A stretch of DNA of 64,000 nt, from positions 261,566,441 through 261,630,440 of the forward strand of contig NC_133666.1 in assembly GCF_037893015.1 (NCBI RefSeq), in the 5' to 3' direction. Positions 35,371 to 46,256 of this stretch are shown one piece after another (the stretch's first letter is position 1; each line of letters opens with the position of its first letter). The translations under genes were made by a program, and so were the position numbers. Under the pieces are notes generated by a model that worked only from the letters and a program-made list of their open reading frames with translations, was not told the DNA's origin and ran no database searches. The stretch is from Macrotis lagotis. Its lineage: Eukaryota > Chordata > Mammalia > Peramelemorphia > Peramelidae.

Positions 35371-36329
35371 AAAAGAAAAATGAGGAATAGGGACAGCTGT
35401 TGGGGAGCAGAGAGGAGAGGGGATGAACAAAAGTTTATCTCTACTGCTTTATGGGCCTGCAGATCTAGATATATGATTTTTATCAATGTGACTGCTCCCT
35501 TCATGCCTTAGTCCACTATGGGGATCCTCAAGACCCTTTCAGCAGGTCCACATGGTCAAAGCCACTTTTGTAATAATTCTAAGACATTATTTGACTATTA
35601 CAATAGTACCCCCTTTTTCAACTTCATATTAGTATGCGGTCAGATTTTTTTGTACATTTAAACCAAAACAACATAGGTGAAATGTAGAAATAGATATGAG
35701 AGTCTTCTATTAAACTAGACAGTAAAGATATTTGCAAAGATATGTAAAATAATGCTCTCTTCTCACTAATTTTTGTTTTGGAAAATATAATTTTTAAATG
35801 AAATTATTATTTACATTAATATGAGTTTATTATTGTTATTTTTACATGATTTAATACATTTTTTAGATTACCTGTTTTAATTTCTAACCAGTAATATTGA
35901 TAGATATAACTCATATAACCAAAAGCTTTTAGGAGTTCTCAACAATTTCTTAAGAGAATGAAGTGATCTCAAAACTGAAAGTTTTGCCTTAGACTAATCC
36001 TGTGTGTTTCTTATCTAAGTTTTTCCATTAATCTTTCAGGAGTCCAACTAACATTCTAGAAACTTTCTGATTCTTTTAGTGCCTTATAGATACACTATAT
36101 CATTCAGGTGCCCATCCATTGCCTCACATCCTTGTTAAAATGAACAACCCACCTCTTTTATTTATTTATTGTTAAACCTCTAGCACATCCCCCATTATAC
36201 TTATTTATCATGAATTCATAGAGTTAGATGTGGAAGAGAACTTAGATGCCATAAAGACCAGAAAAAAAACTGTTAAGGTTAAGTGAATTGCCCAGGGTCA
36301 CTTAGCTAGTATTCCCCCTATTACTCCGT
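35371..36329. other. No gene; AT-rich
   Basis: Only a MIR-like scrap at about 36215-36310 is visible. The rest is unassigned. Confidence 0.45.
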
Positions 36330-36960
36330 TTTGCAAATGTTACATTCTTCCTTTCCCCCTTTTCACAACCATCCTTTCTTTTTTTATTCTCACTACTTCC
36401 CTATTTTAAACTTTTACAACTTTGATAATCTCCTAATTGGTCTTCCAAGCCTCTAGCCTCTCTCCTCTGTTATCTATCCTGTATTCTATTAACCTTCAGA
36501 ACATTATTCTGATCTTGCCTCTCCCCCATTCATAAACTACAAATGCTTTCCCATTACCTGTAGAACAAAGTCCAGATTCCTTAGGGAGGCCCCAATACCT
36601 TTTGTTCCCAGCTTTTCAGGCCAGTCCAACATAAAGTTTATGCATCAATCACTCCAACCCACTTTCTTGAAATTGCTCCATATATAACTCATGTTCTCTC
36701 CCCCTGGAATGTTCTTCTTACTTTCTTATCCATTTTTCAGGTGACCAGAACAGATGCTTTCTCTTCCATATCTCTTCCCTGGTTTCCACTTCACCCACCT
36801 TTCTCTCTCTCAAATCTCAGCCAGAAGTGATTCCTTCTTGGCCTCTGGTCTGAGAGCACATTCTATCTATTACTTTGCTTATAAATGATTGCATATATAT
36901 GTCTTATTGTCTTATACTTGCTTATGAGCCCTTTGAGAACAAATACTATATCTGGTACAA
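36330..36960 (+). repeat. CR1/L3-type LINE 3' region
   Basis: Best-preserved copy of this family in the window. Ordered blocks: 'gataatctcctaattggtcttcc', 'cattattctgatcttgcc', 'ttcccattacctgtagaacaaagtcc', 'tccccctggaatgttcttc', 'cagaagtgattcc' and 'atgagccctttgagaacaaa' (long blocks quoted in part). Confidence 0.65.
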
Positions 36961-37254
36961 TTTTGTATTCTTCACAGGTATTTAAAAATACAAACTTTTG
37001 ATTAGAGATAGGGACTGGATCTATGATTTCGTTAAAGGAAATTCTTTGACCAAGGACCAGCAGTCAATGTATATCAGAGGTACCACATGAAGATTGGGCT
37101 TTTCTAGTTCCAAGCTGGTTTTCTATTTGCTCATGGCTTTCTATTACAATATTGCTTTTATTTGTGGAATGAAAGAAAAACTACATAGAAACATGACATG
37201 AAGGTGAGAAAGCTGTAAGCTGAGTCATGAAGATATTTCCAGGGCTAAAAGGTG

Positions 37255-37530
37255 AATGATGGTATTGGTTGTTGGGTCTTTTCAGTCAGATCCAACTCTT
37301 TGCGATCCCATTGGGATTTCCTTGGCAAAGATACTGGAGTGTTTTACCATTTCCTTCTGCAGCTCATTTTACTAGATGAGGAAACTGAGTAAAACAGGGA
37401 TAAATGACTTGCCCAGGATCACACAGCTACTAAGTGCCTGAAGCCAGATTCAGAAAGATGAATCTTCTTGTATCCAAGCCTAGAACTCCATTCATTGTGC
37501 CACTTAGCTAGCTGCCTAGGTGCTTCAAAC
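37255..37530 (-). mobile_element. MAR1-type long SINE
   Basis: Full-length complement: 'ttgttgggtcttttcagtcag', 'caactctttgcgatcccatt', 'gcaaagatactggagtg', 'cacagctactaagtgcctgaa', 'gccacttagctagctgcc'. Confidence 0.8.
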
Positions 37531-37615
37531 ATGTTTATTTACTATGGGACCTCAATGAAATTTTAATCTGAAGTGAAGTGTGACATCTTTACGTGCACAG
37601 AAAGCTTAGATGGCT

Positions 37616-37676
37616 TTTTTTTTGCAAGGCAATGGGGTTAAGTGACTTGCCCAAGGTCACACAGCTAGGTAATTAT
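37616..37676 (-). mobile_element. 5'-truncated tRNA-derived SINE
   Basis: Only the 3' 60 bp (poly-T, gcaaggcaatggggttaag ... gctaggtaatta) remain. Imperfect short duplication (ttagatggc / ttagatgac) flanks it. Same truncation style as the copy at 2442. Confidence 0.75.
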
Positions 37677-37679
37677 TAG

Positions 37680-39254
37680 ATGACATGTTAATATTTGCTA
37701 GTAGGCTTCCTTCATTTTGTTTAGATGAGTCACTGTCTAAAAGGCAATCCTTTGAGTTTTTCTGGAATAGCAGTTTAAATAACTGATAACAGTTATGGAA
37801 ACCAATGAATGGTTTCTTCATTGTGGGGGATCTGCATAGATAATTCAGAATAATCAGAACAGTCCAATAATACAAAAAAATTTTATTTGACTTTGGAGCA
37901 TGATAATTTCTTACTCAGTTATGGAAAAATCAGAATAAAATATATGAAATTCATATTTCTCATCTATGTTTATTTAAATTACTCTTAAAATAAATAAAAT
38001 CTTTTAAGTTAAAAAATAAATTATTCTTAAAATTAAATTACCTTCTTTAAATATAACATTAGGTGGGCAATGGGAGAAGTAACTTCTATCCCTTGAACAA
38101 TCCATGCTTAAAAATTCATTGCAGACTATCTTCACTGTAGATAATATTTATCTGACTATTTGAGAACTGTTTTTGCTTCTTTATCTGTTGTTCTTTTTAC
38201 ACATCTCTTTTCATAATAAAGTTTTGTCTATTAGTCCTTAATTTATTAGGTAGCCCTGTATCCTATTTTTTGAAAGCATGAAAATTTCATGTCTACACAA
38301 TCCATACTTTTCAAAATCTATCTGCCCTTGACTCATAAAGACTTGTTCCCTAGACTTAAGTTACACCTTATATGTTCTTCTGAATCATCAGAGAAGTCTT
38401 TGTTAACATTGATACTATCTCTTGCTCTCCACCCTTCCTCCCCCAGACATTTAACTATATCTAGATGAGATGCAATAATACTCTCATTTCCCCATATATT
38501 ATTCTTCCAGCTTATTTCCTGTATTGCTTGGTTAAGTGTGTGAGTGATTTATGTTATATAAATATAGTCACAGCTACTGGCTTGCTCAATCCTGTGGAAG
38601 GTTTTGTTTAAGAAGAATACAAGACTTTTGAAGAGTTGTGGGATATGTTGACTGAGATGAGATGTCCAGTTAGTTTCTAAATCTGTATAATAATCAATTT
38701 AAAGATGAAAATAAGCAAAACAATGATTTAGAGAAATATGTAACTGCCACATATCTCTTAAACTGCCTTTTCAATTGAAATGCTGGGTATGTATTCTCTC
38801 CTTTCTTTAAAGTACAGCTCCAGAGCTAAATAGCCCACAAACCCTTTTTGTACCTCCTTTCTTTCTCCTCCATTATTTTCACTCCAGAATTATTGAAATT
38901 ATTTTGTATATGCATTCTATTTGCTTTCTTGAGTACTTGTTGCATTCCCCTAAAATAAAATGTAAACTACTTAAGGGCAGGAATTGATTCTTTTTTATCT
39001 TTAATTGCTAAAAAACCTGGAACATAGGACCTTGCCCATGGTAGGCAATTAATAAATAGTTGTTTAATTTCATTGAATTTAATAACTATGTGATTCTGGA
39101 TAAGTCCCAATAACTTTCAGGTGAGAATTTACAGTAAAGATTTTTCCAAATCTTAAAACTCTTTATAAAGTCAGTTGTTTTATCATTAAAATTATTTTTC
39201 CAAACTTTTTAGAAACTAACTATCTTCCAAATGAGCTACTATGGGGAAAAACTA
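37680..39254. other. No gene; CR1/L3 scraps
   Basis: Very AT-rich to about 38.3 kb. CR1/L3-like ends are visible at about 38330-38540 and 38810-39080 ('aaactacttaagggcagg', 'ggtaggcaattaataaatag'). Confidence 0.45.
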
Positions 39255-39485
39255 ATTGTTATTATTCAGTCATTTCAGTCTTGTCGGCCTCTTTGAGACC
39301 CCATTTGGGATTTTCTTGACAAAGATACTGGATTGATTTGCCATTTCTTTCTCCAGCTCATTTTACAGATGAGAAAACTGAGGCAAACATGGGTTAAGCA
39401 ATCTACACAGGTTAACACAGCAAGTAAAATTTGAACTGACTACAGGCCTGGTGATCTATCCATTATGTCACATAGCTGCCTTGCA
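39255..39485 (-). mobile_element. MAR1-type long SINE
   Basis: 'attattcagtcatttcagtc', 'gaccccatttgggattttcttg', 'gcaaacatgggttaagc' (in parts), 'gtcacatagctgcc'. Slightly shortened in the middle. Confidence 0.75.
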
Positions 39486-39489
39486 AAAC

Positions 39490-40103
39490 TATTGTAAAAT
39501 TATTAGGGGAAAAAGAGGGAGAAAAAAGGTTACAAGAAAGATCAACCTAAAAATGCATCAATCTTGGTCAGGAGGCACAAATACAAAGTGCATTTTAAAT
39601 AAAAATCATTTTAACAGCTAAAATTTTTCTTAAAATAAAAGACCAAAGGAATTGGTCAGGTTTAATAAGGCAAAGATTGAGTTGAATTCCTATGAGGAGA
39701 GCAAATTTTTGCAAATTACTTAAGTTTATCTTATCTTGGGAACATGTACGATTATATTGGGCAAAGATACGTTTTCATCTTGTGTTTGAATCTCCTGTAA
39801 TTGCTCAAGTTCTTATTGAATTGAAAGTAAATTTATAACTGAAGATTGTAAAGATTCAGAAAGAAGATGGTCAAAAAAGTCTATGTTTCTGTGTTCTATT
39901 CTACAACTATTCTAGAACTGTGTTCTATTCTAGCACTAGTTCTATTCTATTTTGTGACTATATCCAAAAAATATATGGAATTTTGATGTTTGATTCTAAA
40001 TACATGATTAGATTTTGACTGGTTGGTAATTCAGTTATTCCTTCCCCATCCTGACTTTTCCCATCAAGGTTTTGATATATCTTGGGTTGAAATAAGAAAT
40101 TAA
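39490..40103. other. No gene recognised
   Basis: AT-rich. A local imperfect (ttctattcta)n reiteration at about 39892-39950 is the only notable feature. Confidence 0.45.
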
Positions 40104-40115
40104 ATGGAAATCTTT

Positions 40116-42747
40116 AAAAAACATTTTAACATTTTATTTGTTTTCCAATTATATACAATAGTAATATATACCCATCATTTTTTTCAAGGCTCTGAATTCT
40201 ACAATTTTTCCCCCCTTCTCCCTTCCCTCCCTCCCCAAGAAGGTTGTCTGTCTCTACATTGTTTTCATGTCATACATTGATGTAAATTGAATAAAAATAA
40301 ACATAAGAATAAACATAACCCCGCCCCACCAAGAACATGAAAAACCTCAAGAATAGAGAGAGAGAAAAAAAAGTGTACTTCAGTCTAATGGCTCTGTCTC
40401 TGGGGTGAGTTGCTTTCTTTATCATAAGTCCACCAGAGAAGTTGCTTCAGTATTTTTCTCACAAGTGCTATTACTAGCTGTACCTCCACTCTATTTCTCC
40501 CCACTCTCATTTATTCTATTCTCTCTCTCTTCATTCATCCTGGCCCTGTCCAAAAATGTGTTGAATCTGAGTACACGCTCCCTCGATCTTCTCTCTCTTC
40601 TATCACCTGTTCCCCCCTTCCCTTTGCCCCATTCCCCCTCATCCCATCCCTTTCCTCCCATCCTTCTCCCAGGGCAAGATAAATTTCCTTACCCTAATAA
40701 GTGTTCATGTCATTTCCTCCCTGAGCCATTTCTGATGAAAATGAAGGATCACTCATTCCCCCTTGCCTTCTCCCTTTCCACTCCATTGAAAAAAAGCTTT
40801 ATCCTTGACTCTGATGTGAAATCTCTCAGTTTCTTCTAAATCCCCCTTTCCTTCTTCCCAGTACTTTTCCCTATCACCCATTGACTCCATCCCTTTACCA
40901 CATCATACCATTGTATTCCACTCCTTCCTGGGTCCTGTCTATATATGCTCCTTCTAACAGCTCTTATAAATGAGAAAGTTCATATGAGTTATCAATATCT
41001 TCTTCCCATGAAGGAATACAAACAGTTCAACATCATCGAGTTCCTCATAGTTAGTCCCTCTCTTCCACTCCCTCTGTGGTTCACCAGAGTCCTGTACTTG
41101 GAGATCAAACTTTCTGTTCAGCTCTGGTCGTCTGGATAGGAAAGTTTGAAAGTCCCCTGTTTCATTGAAAGTCCATCTTTTTCCCTGAAAGAGGATGTTC
41201 AGTTTTGCTGGGTAGTTGATTCTCAGTTGTAAACCAAGATCTTTTGCCTTCCAGAATATCATATTCCAATCCCTATGAGCCCTTAATGCTGCCAGATCCT
41301 GTGTAATCCTGACTATGGAGCCTCAGTAGTTGAATTGTTTTTGGCAGCTTTTAGAATTTTCTCTTTGATTTGGGAGTTTTGGAATTTGGCTATAATATTC
41401 CTGGAAGTTTTTCTTTGGGGATCTTTTTCAGGAGGTGACCAGTGAATTCTCTCAATTTCTAGTTTACCCTCAGCTTCTAGGATCTAAGGGAAATTTTGCT
41501 GTATTAGTTCTTGAAAAATGAAGTCTAGGCTCTTCTCCTGGTTGTGGCTTTCAGATAGCCCAATAATTTTTAAATTATTTCTTCTGGATCTGTTTTCAAG
41601 GTTGGTTGTTTTTCCAATGAGATGTTTCACATTTTCTTCTAATTTTTGGCTTTTTGGGCAGAGTTTTAGTTCTTCCCTGATTTCCTACAAAGCCATCAGC
41701 TTCCTTTAGTTCCATTTTGCATTTGAAAGAGTTATTTTCTTCAGAGAGCTTTTTTTATCTCCTTTTCCAGCTGGCTAGTTCTGCTTTTTAAGGCATTCTT
41801 CTCTTCATTTGCCTTTTGTTTTGCTTTTTCCATTAGGCCTAAACTGGTTTTTAACATACTATTTTCTTCAATATTTTTTTGTATATCTTTCACCAAGCTT
41901 TTGATTTGGTTTTCATGATTTTTCTGCATTGCTTTCATTTCTCCTCCCAATTTTTCTTCCACTTCCCTTATGCTTTTCAAATGCTTTTCAAAGTCTTTTT
42001 TTGAGTTCATCCATAGTCTGAGCCCATTTTCTATTTCTCTTGGAGGTTTTGGATACAGAAGCTTCAATTTTGTCGACATCTGAGTATGTGTTTTGATTTT
42101 CTATGGGCCTAAAGTAATTCTCTATGGTCAGATTCTTCTTTTTTCTGTTGTTTGCACATTTCCTCAGCCCAAGACTAATTTACAGCACTTCCAAGGCTTT
42201 GGGTTTTTTTTGGGGGGGGGACACCCCACTGGGACCTTTATTACTCCAAGGTCTTATGCTCTCTAGCCTGTGCTTTATTTAGTATGGAAACCCAAACTGC
42301 AATATCTGAGTGTAGGCAAACCGCAGAATCCTACCCCAGGGAGAGCAGAGAAATCTCTGCAGACTTCTCTTACTCTCTGGGGGTGCAGGCTGCTTTCTCC
42401 AAATTCTTGCTGCAGATTCTGTGGCTGTGCTTCTCACTCCACTCTCACCCAGGTGCAGCAGAGTTCTTTCACTGCCCAGTCAAGCTGTTGCTGGTGATCT
42501 CTGAGCTGGGCTGTGCTGTGCTGGGCTGTGCCAAGGCTTTTTTTGAAACCCTGGTCCTGGTGAAACACACCTTTCCCACAGAACTGCTAAGTTATCTTGG
42601 ACTGGGAAAATGTATCACTCAGTCTTTCTGTGGGTTCTGCCCCTCTAAATTTTGGCTAGAGCCATCCTTTGATTTTGGGGGGTTTGGTCAGTTGGAGTCC
42701 CCGGGAAATGCTGCCTTCACACTGCCATCTTGGCTCTGCCCCACCCC
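40116..42747 (-). mobile_element. HAL1-like (ORF1-only) retrotransposon, copy 1
   Basis: Read on the minus strand, it starts with an L1-style head (ggggtggggcagagccaagatggc) and a GC-rich 5' UTR. It continues with L1 ORF1-like sequence and passes directly into a 3' UTR with a polypyrimidine tract (plus strand about 40199-40240) and an A-rich end. No ORF2 sequence is present, which defines a half-L1 (HAL1) organisation. A probable 12-bp target-site duplication (atggaaatcttt / atggaaattttt) lies at 40104-40115 and 42748-42759. That supports a single insertion event, not an L1 that lost ORF2 afterwards. ORF1 is frameshifted, so it is inactive. Confidence 0.8.
40954..42159 (-). pseudogene. Broken L1/HAL1 ORF1p gene, copy 1
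   Basis: L1 ORF1 proteins are RNA-binding chaperones that trimerise through a coiled coil and coat retrotransposon RNA. The probable start is the ATG at 42159. A stop comes about 17 codons later and more frameshifts follow. Recognisable pieces are the coiled coil at 42079-41741 (KNHENQIKSLVKDIQKN, heptad-like) and the C-terminal domain at 41262-40954 (NYPAKLNILFQGKRWTF, then RPELNRKFDLQ). These are in different frames, so no protein can be made. The copy is more decayed than copy 2. Confidence 0.75.
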
Positions 42748-42759
42748 ATGGAAATTTTT

Positions 42760-43830
42760 GAGGCATTTTGCAGAAGCAACAGTATGTGAAGGACAGCAGA
42801 TGATGCAAATTTAGAAACTCAGAAATATGTGTATTGTATAATAGCAATATATTTTAAGACCATAATAATTTAGATTTCTTTGGCCCAAGGGAGGGCCAAA
42901 ATTTTTTTTACTCCTAGGTGTGCCTTTTTCCTAACCTTCCCCCCTGCCCCCTGCTATGTGGCAGGGATAACTGTAGCTGTGTTTCCCATCAAGTCTGGCA
43001 CAGCAAACAATTTTTCTTCTTCACTTGACAGAGTTGAGTTTATTAAACTTTGGCCAATTGATAACTGCAGCCTAGAATAATCAGTATTCTTTGGCTCTGC
43101 TTTCTGCTCTTACTGGCTTTTGTCCAATCAAGTTGCCCTTTGGTAGTTCCTTTGCTTGTCCTAATTTAACCCCTGTCTTGGGACATTTCTAAGTATTTTT
43201 TTTACCAGGTAGTGATAATTGAAAATATTCTGATTGGGAATTGGGAGACTTAGTTTTAGCCATAATTCTGACATTAACAGATAATAACAATTCATATTTT
43301 AAAGAGCTTTCACCCTTCTTCCCAAGGACCCCAAGAGGTCCTTATTGCAAGTAATGCTGTCTCTTTCATAAATAAGGAACCTGAGTGAGAGAGGTGCTAA
43401 ATAGTCTGCTTAAGGTCAGGGATTTGAAATTGTGATGTCTTAGAGATCAGGGCTCTTTCTTTTCTCCCATGTTTATTCCCAATTGTATGATATTTGACAA
43501 AGTACACAGGCTCTCTGGGTCTCAGTTTCTCCATTCTTAAAAAAGGAGGTGGAAGAGTGAATCCCATAACCTTCGAGGCCCTCCTAGCTCTTAAACTGAG
43601 ACAGAGCATGAGGGTGGAAAGGTGGTCTAGTGAAAAGCTTTGGTATCAACGGACCCTTGCTGTTGCTTAGTCCCTTGGGAACCTCAGACAAGTCCTTTCA
43701 CTTCTGGCAGGCTCAGTTGATTCCTTTGAAAACAGAAGAATTTGCCTCCAAGATCCTTTCTAACTCTAGATCTCTGATCTTGCCACTATGGTGTTGCTGC
43801 TGATTTTACTCCTTTGGGTCTTTTATTACT
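42760..43830. other. Spacer between the two HAL1 copies
   Basis: About 1.1 kb. Old SINE fragments are visible at about 43440-43600 and 43620-43770 (for example 'tcagtttctccattctt', 'aactctagatctctgatc'). About 42880-43200 is unassigned. No gene is seen. Confidence 0.45.
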
Positions 43831-44040
43831 GGGTGATAGGTTTTTTTTTATTGTTTATTTTTTTATTTAATATTTATTCTCATTTTGTATAATTAATGTT
43901 ATTTTTACGTTAGTAAAATATTCTTGTTTAAGAGTAAATGAAATACCCCCTCCCCCCCATAAATATAGACTTGCTTCAGCGATAAAGTAAAGGGGAGAGA
44001 AAAAAATTAAAATTAAAAAAAATAATAGTAATAATTGTAG

Positions 44041-44217
44041 GTATGGCCAGGTGGTGCAATGGATGGAGCACCAGCCCTGGAGCCACGAGCACCCAAGCCC
44101 ACATCCGGCCCCGTACACCCAACAGTCACCCAGCTGTGTGATATGCAAACCACCCGAACCCCACTGCCCTGCAAAAACCAAAAGAAAAAAGAAAAAAAAA
44201 GACCCCAAATAAAATAA
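44041..44217 (+). mobile_element. SINE in HAL1 3' UTR, T-to-C skewed (first)
   Basis: Alignable end to end with the tRNA-derived SINE (ggtggtgcaatggatggagc ... ctgcaaaaacc). Flanks repeat aatagtaataat(t/a)gtag at 44024-44040 and 44218-44234. By hand I count about 16 T-to-C differences from copies elsewhere in the window against about 3 A-to-G and 3 C-to-T. Confidence 0.75.
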
Positions 44218-44235
44218 AATAGTAATAATAGTAGG

Positions 44236-44385
44236 GGTGGCTGGGTGGTGGACAGAGCATTGGCCCTTGAGCCAGGAGCACCCGGGTCCAAATCTGGCCT
44301 CAGACACCCAAGGATCCCCTTGCTATGTGGCCCCAGGCAGGCCACCCAACCCCATTTGCCCTGCACCCCGCCAAAAAAATAATAA
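44236..44385 (+). mobile_element. SINE in HAL1 3' UTR, T-to-C skewed (second)
   Basis: Starts ggtggctgggtggtgg and ends ccctgcaccccgcc plus an A/AAT-rich tail. Box B is gggtccaaatct. By hand it shows about 13 T-to-C versus 3 A-to-G differences from the consensus, many at the same positions as the first copy. Confidence 0.75.
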
Positions 44386-44582
44386 TAAAACAATATGCTT
44401 GAGTCTTTGTTCCAACACCAACAACTCTGTCGTGGGTGGATCACATTCTTTAGGATAAGTCCATGGCAAAAGTTACTTCCATATTTTTCCACTGTTGCCA
44501 TTGCTGATCGCAACTCCCTCCTTTGGTATTTCTCCACTACCATGTACTATATTTTCTCTCTCCTTTCACTCTGACTCTGCTG

Positions 44583-44733
44583 TAGGGTAGCTGAGTGGCT
44601 CAGCAGACAGATCCCTGGTCCTGGGGCCAAGAAGCCCTGAGCCCCCATACCACCCCTTAGGCCCAGAATCCACCTGGCCCTATGGTACTGGACAGGCCGT
44701 CCAATCCCAGCCCCTTGCAAGAAGTTAAAAAGA
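44583..44733 (+). mobile_element. SINE in HAL1 3' UTR (third, most diverged)
   Basis: Recognisable from gggtagctgagtggctcag to ccccttgcaag. It interrupts 3' UTR sequence that is continuous in HAL1 copy 1 near 40540-40565. It shares several C substitutions (gtc to gcc, ttaa to ccaa) with the other two. Confidence 0.6.
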
Positions 44734-45142
44734 AAATGTGTTATATCTGACCACTCTCCCTCCATAGTCCATCCTCTCTTCCTTTATTCACATCCCCACC
44801 CCTTCACCCTGCTCTCCCCTCCTTCTTACTCCAGATGCCTATACCCCATTGAGTATAAATGCTGTTTCCTCTCCTAGCCACCTCTGATGAGAGCAAAGGT
44901 TCCCTCATTCCCCCTTTCCTCCCCCCTTCCATATCATTGCAATAGCTCATTGTAATAAAAAAAATCTTATTATATGAAATAACTTGGCCTATTCCCCCTC
45001 TCCTTTTTCTTTCTTCCATTACATTTCCCTTTTTTTCTATTGACTCCATTTTTACAACATATTTTATCTTCAAATTCAGCTTCCTGTGCTTCAACTATAA
45101 AAGCTCCCTCTACCTGCTCTGTTAACTGAGTCATTAAGTCCC

Positions 45143-46256
45143 TCATATTTTCCCCCTCTCCTGCAATCTCCATGCTTCACCTGAGTCCTGTATCTGAAGA
45201 TCAAACCTTCTGTTCAGCTCTGGCCATTCCAAAAGGAACATTTGAAATTCCCCTGGTGCACTGAAAGTCCATCTTTTTCCCTGGAAGAGGACATTCAGCC
45301 TTGCTGGGTAGTTCATTCTTGGCTGCATTCTAAGCTCTTTTGCCTTCTGGTATATTGTATTCCAAGGCCTACGAGCTTCCAATGTAGTTATTGCTAAGTC
45401 CTGTGTGATCCTGACTGCAGCTCCACGATATTTGAACTGTGTCCTTCTGGCTGCTTGTAATATTTTCTCTTTGACTTGGGAGTTCTGGAACTTGGCTATA
45501 ATATTCCTAGGGGTTGGTTTTTTGAGATCTCTTTCTCAGGGGAATCGGTGGATTCTCTCCATTTCTATTTTGCCCTCTGCTTCTAGAATATCAGGGCAAT
45601 TTTCCTGTAGTAATTCTTTGAAAATGGTGTCAAGGCTCTTTTCCTGATCATGACTTTCAGGTATTCCAATAATTTTCAAATTATCTTTCCTAAGTCTGTT
45701 TTCCATATCAGTTATTTTTTCAGTGAGATATTTCACATCTTCTTCTAATTTTTCATTTTTTTGGTTTTGAAGTATTGATTCCTGATTTCTGACAAATTCA
45801 TCAATCTCCCTGAATTCTATTCTTTGTCTGAAGGATTTGTTCTCCTCAGAGAGTTTTCTTATCTCTTTTTCCATCTGGCCCATTCTGCTTTTTAAAGCAT
45901 TCTTCTCCTCCATAACTTTTTGAACTGTTTTATCTATTTGACCTAAGCTAGTTTTTAGCATTCTATTTTCTTCAGCATTTTTTTGGATTTCCTTGACTAG
46001 GCTGCTGACTTCATTTTCATGTTTTTCCTGCATCTCTCTCATTTCTTTTCCCAGTTTTTCCTTCCAACTCCCTCATTTGATTTTCAAAGTCTTTTTTGAG
46101 CTCTGTCATAGCCTGAGCCCAATTTCTGTTTTTCTTTGAGTCTTTAGATGTAGGAGCTTGTGCTTCCTCATCTTCAGACTGAGTATTTTAATCCTTCTTG
46201 GGCTCCTTTGCAAAGTATTTCTCAATTGTGTTCCTCTTTTTTCTCTGCTTGCTCAT
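45143..46256 (-). pseudogene. Nearly complete L1/HAL1 ORF1p gene, three lesions
   Basis: The ATG at 46256 opens with MSKQRKKRNTIEKYF, a basic N terminus. A TAA at 46190-46188 interrupts early. A one-base frameshift lies near 46060, in a run of A. From 46042 a 168-codon frame covers the coiled coil (about residues 70-170, e.g. EIQKNAEENRMLKTSLGQ) and the start of the RRM domain (about residue 190, NLKIIGIPE). An in-frame TGA at 45538-45536 follows HRFP. The same frame then runs open to the stop at 45143 through the C-terminal domain (NYPARLNVLFQGKRWTF, PELNRRFDLQ). The total is about 371 codons, close to the usual ORF1p size. No functional protein is expected. Confidence 0.85.

Noticed and set aside
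42284..42814. 176-codon plus-strand frame
   Set aside because: It is the antisense of the HAL1 5' UTR, so it is a by-product of transposon sequence.
44013..44543. 176- and 146-codon minus-strand frames with hydrophobic stretches
   Set aside because: They run through the SINE copies and poly-A/AAT tails in antisense; the apparent membrane segments are translated A/T-rich tails.
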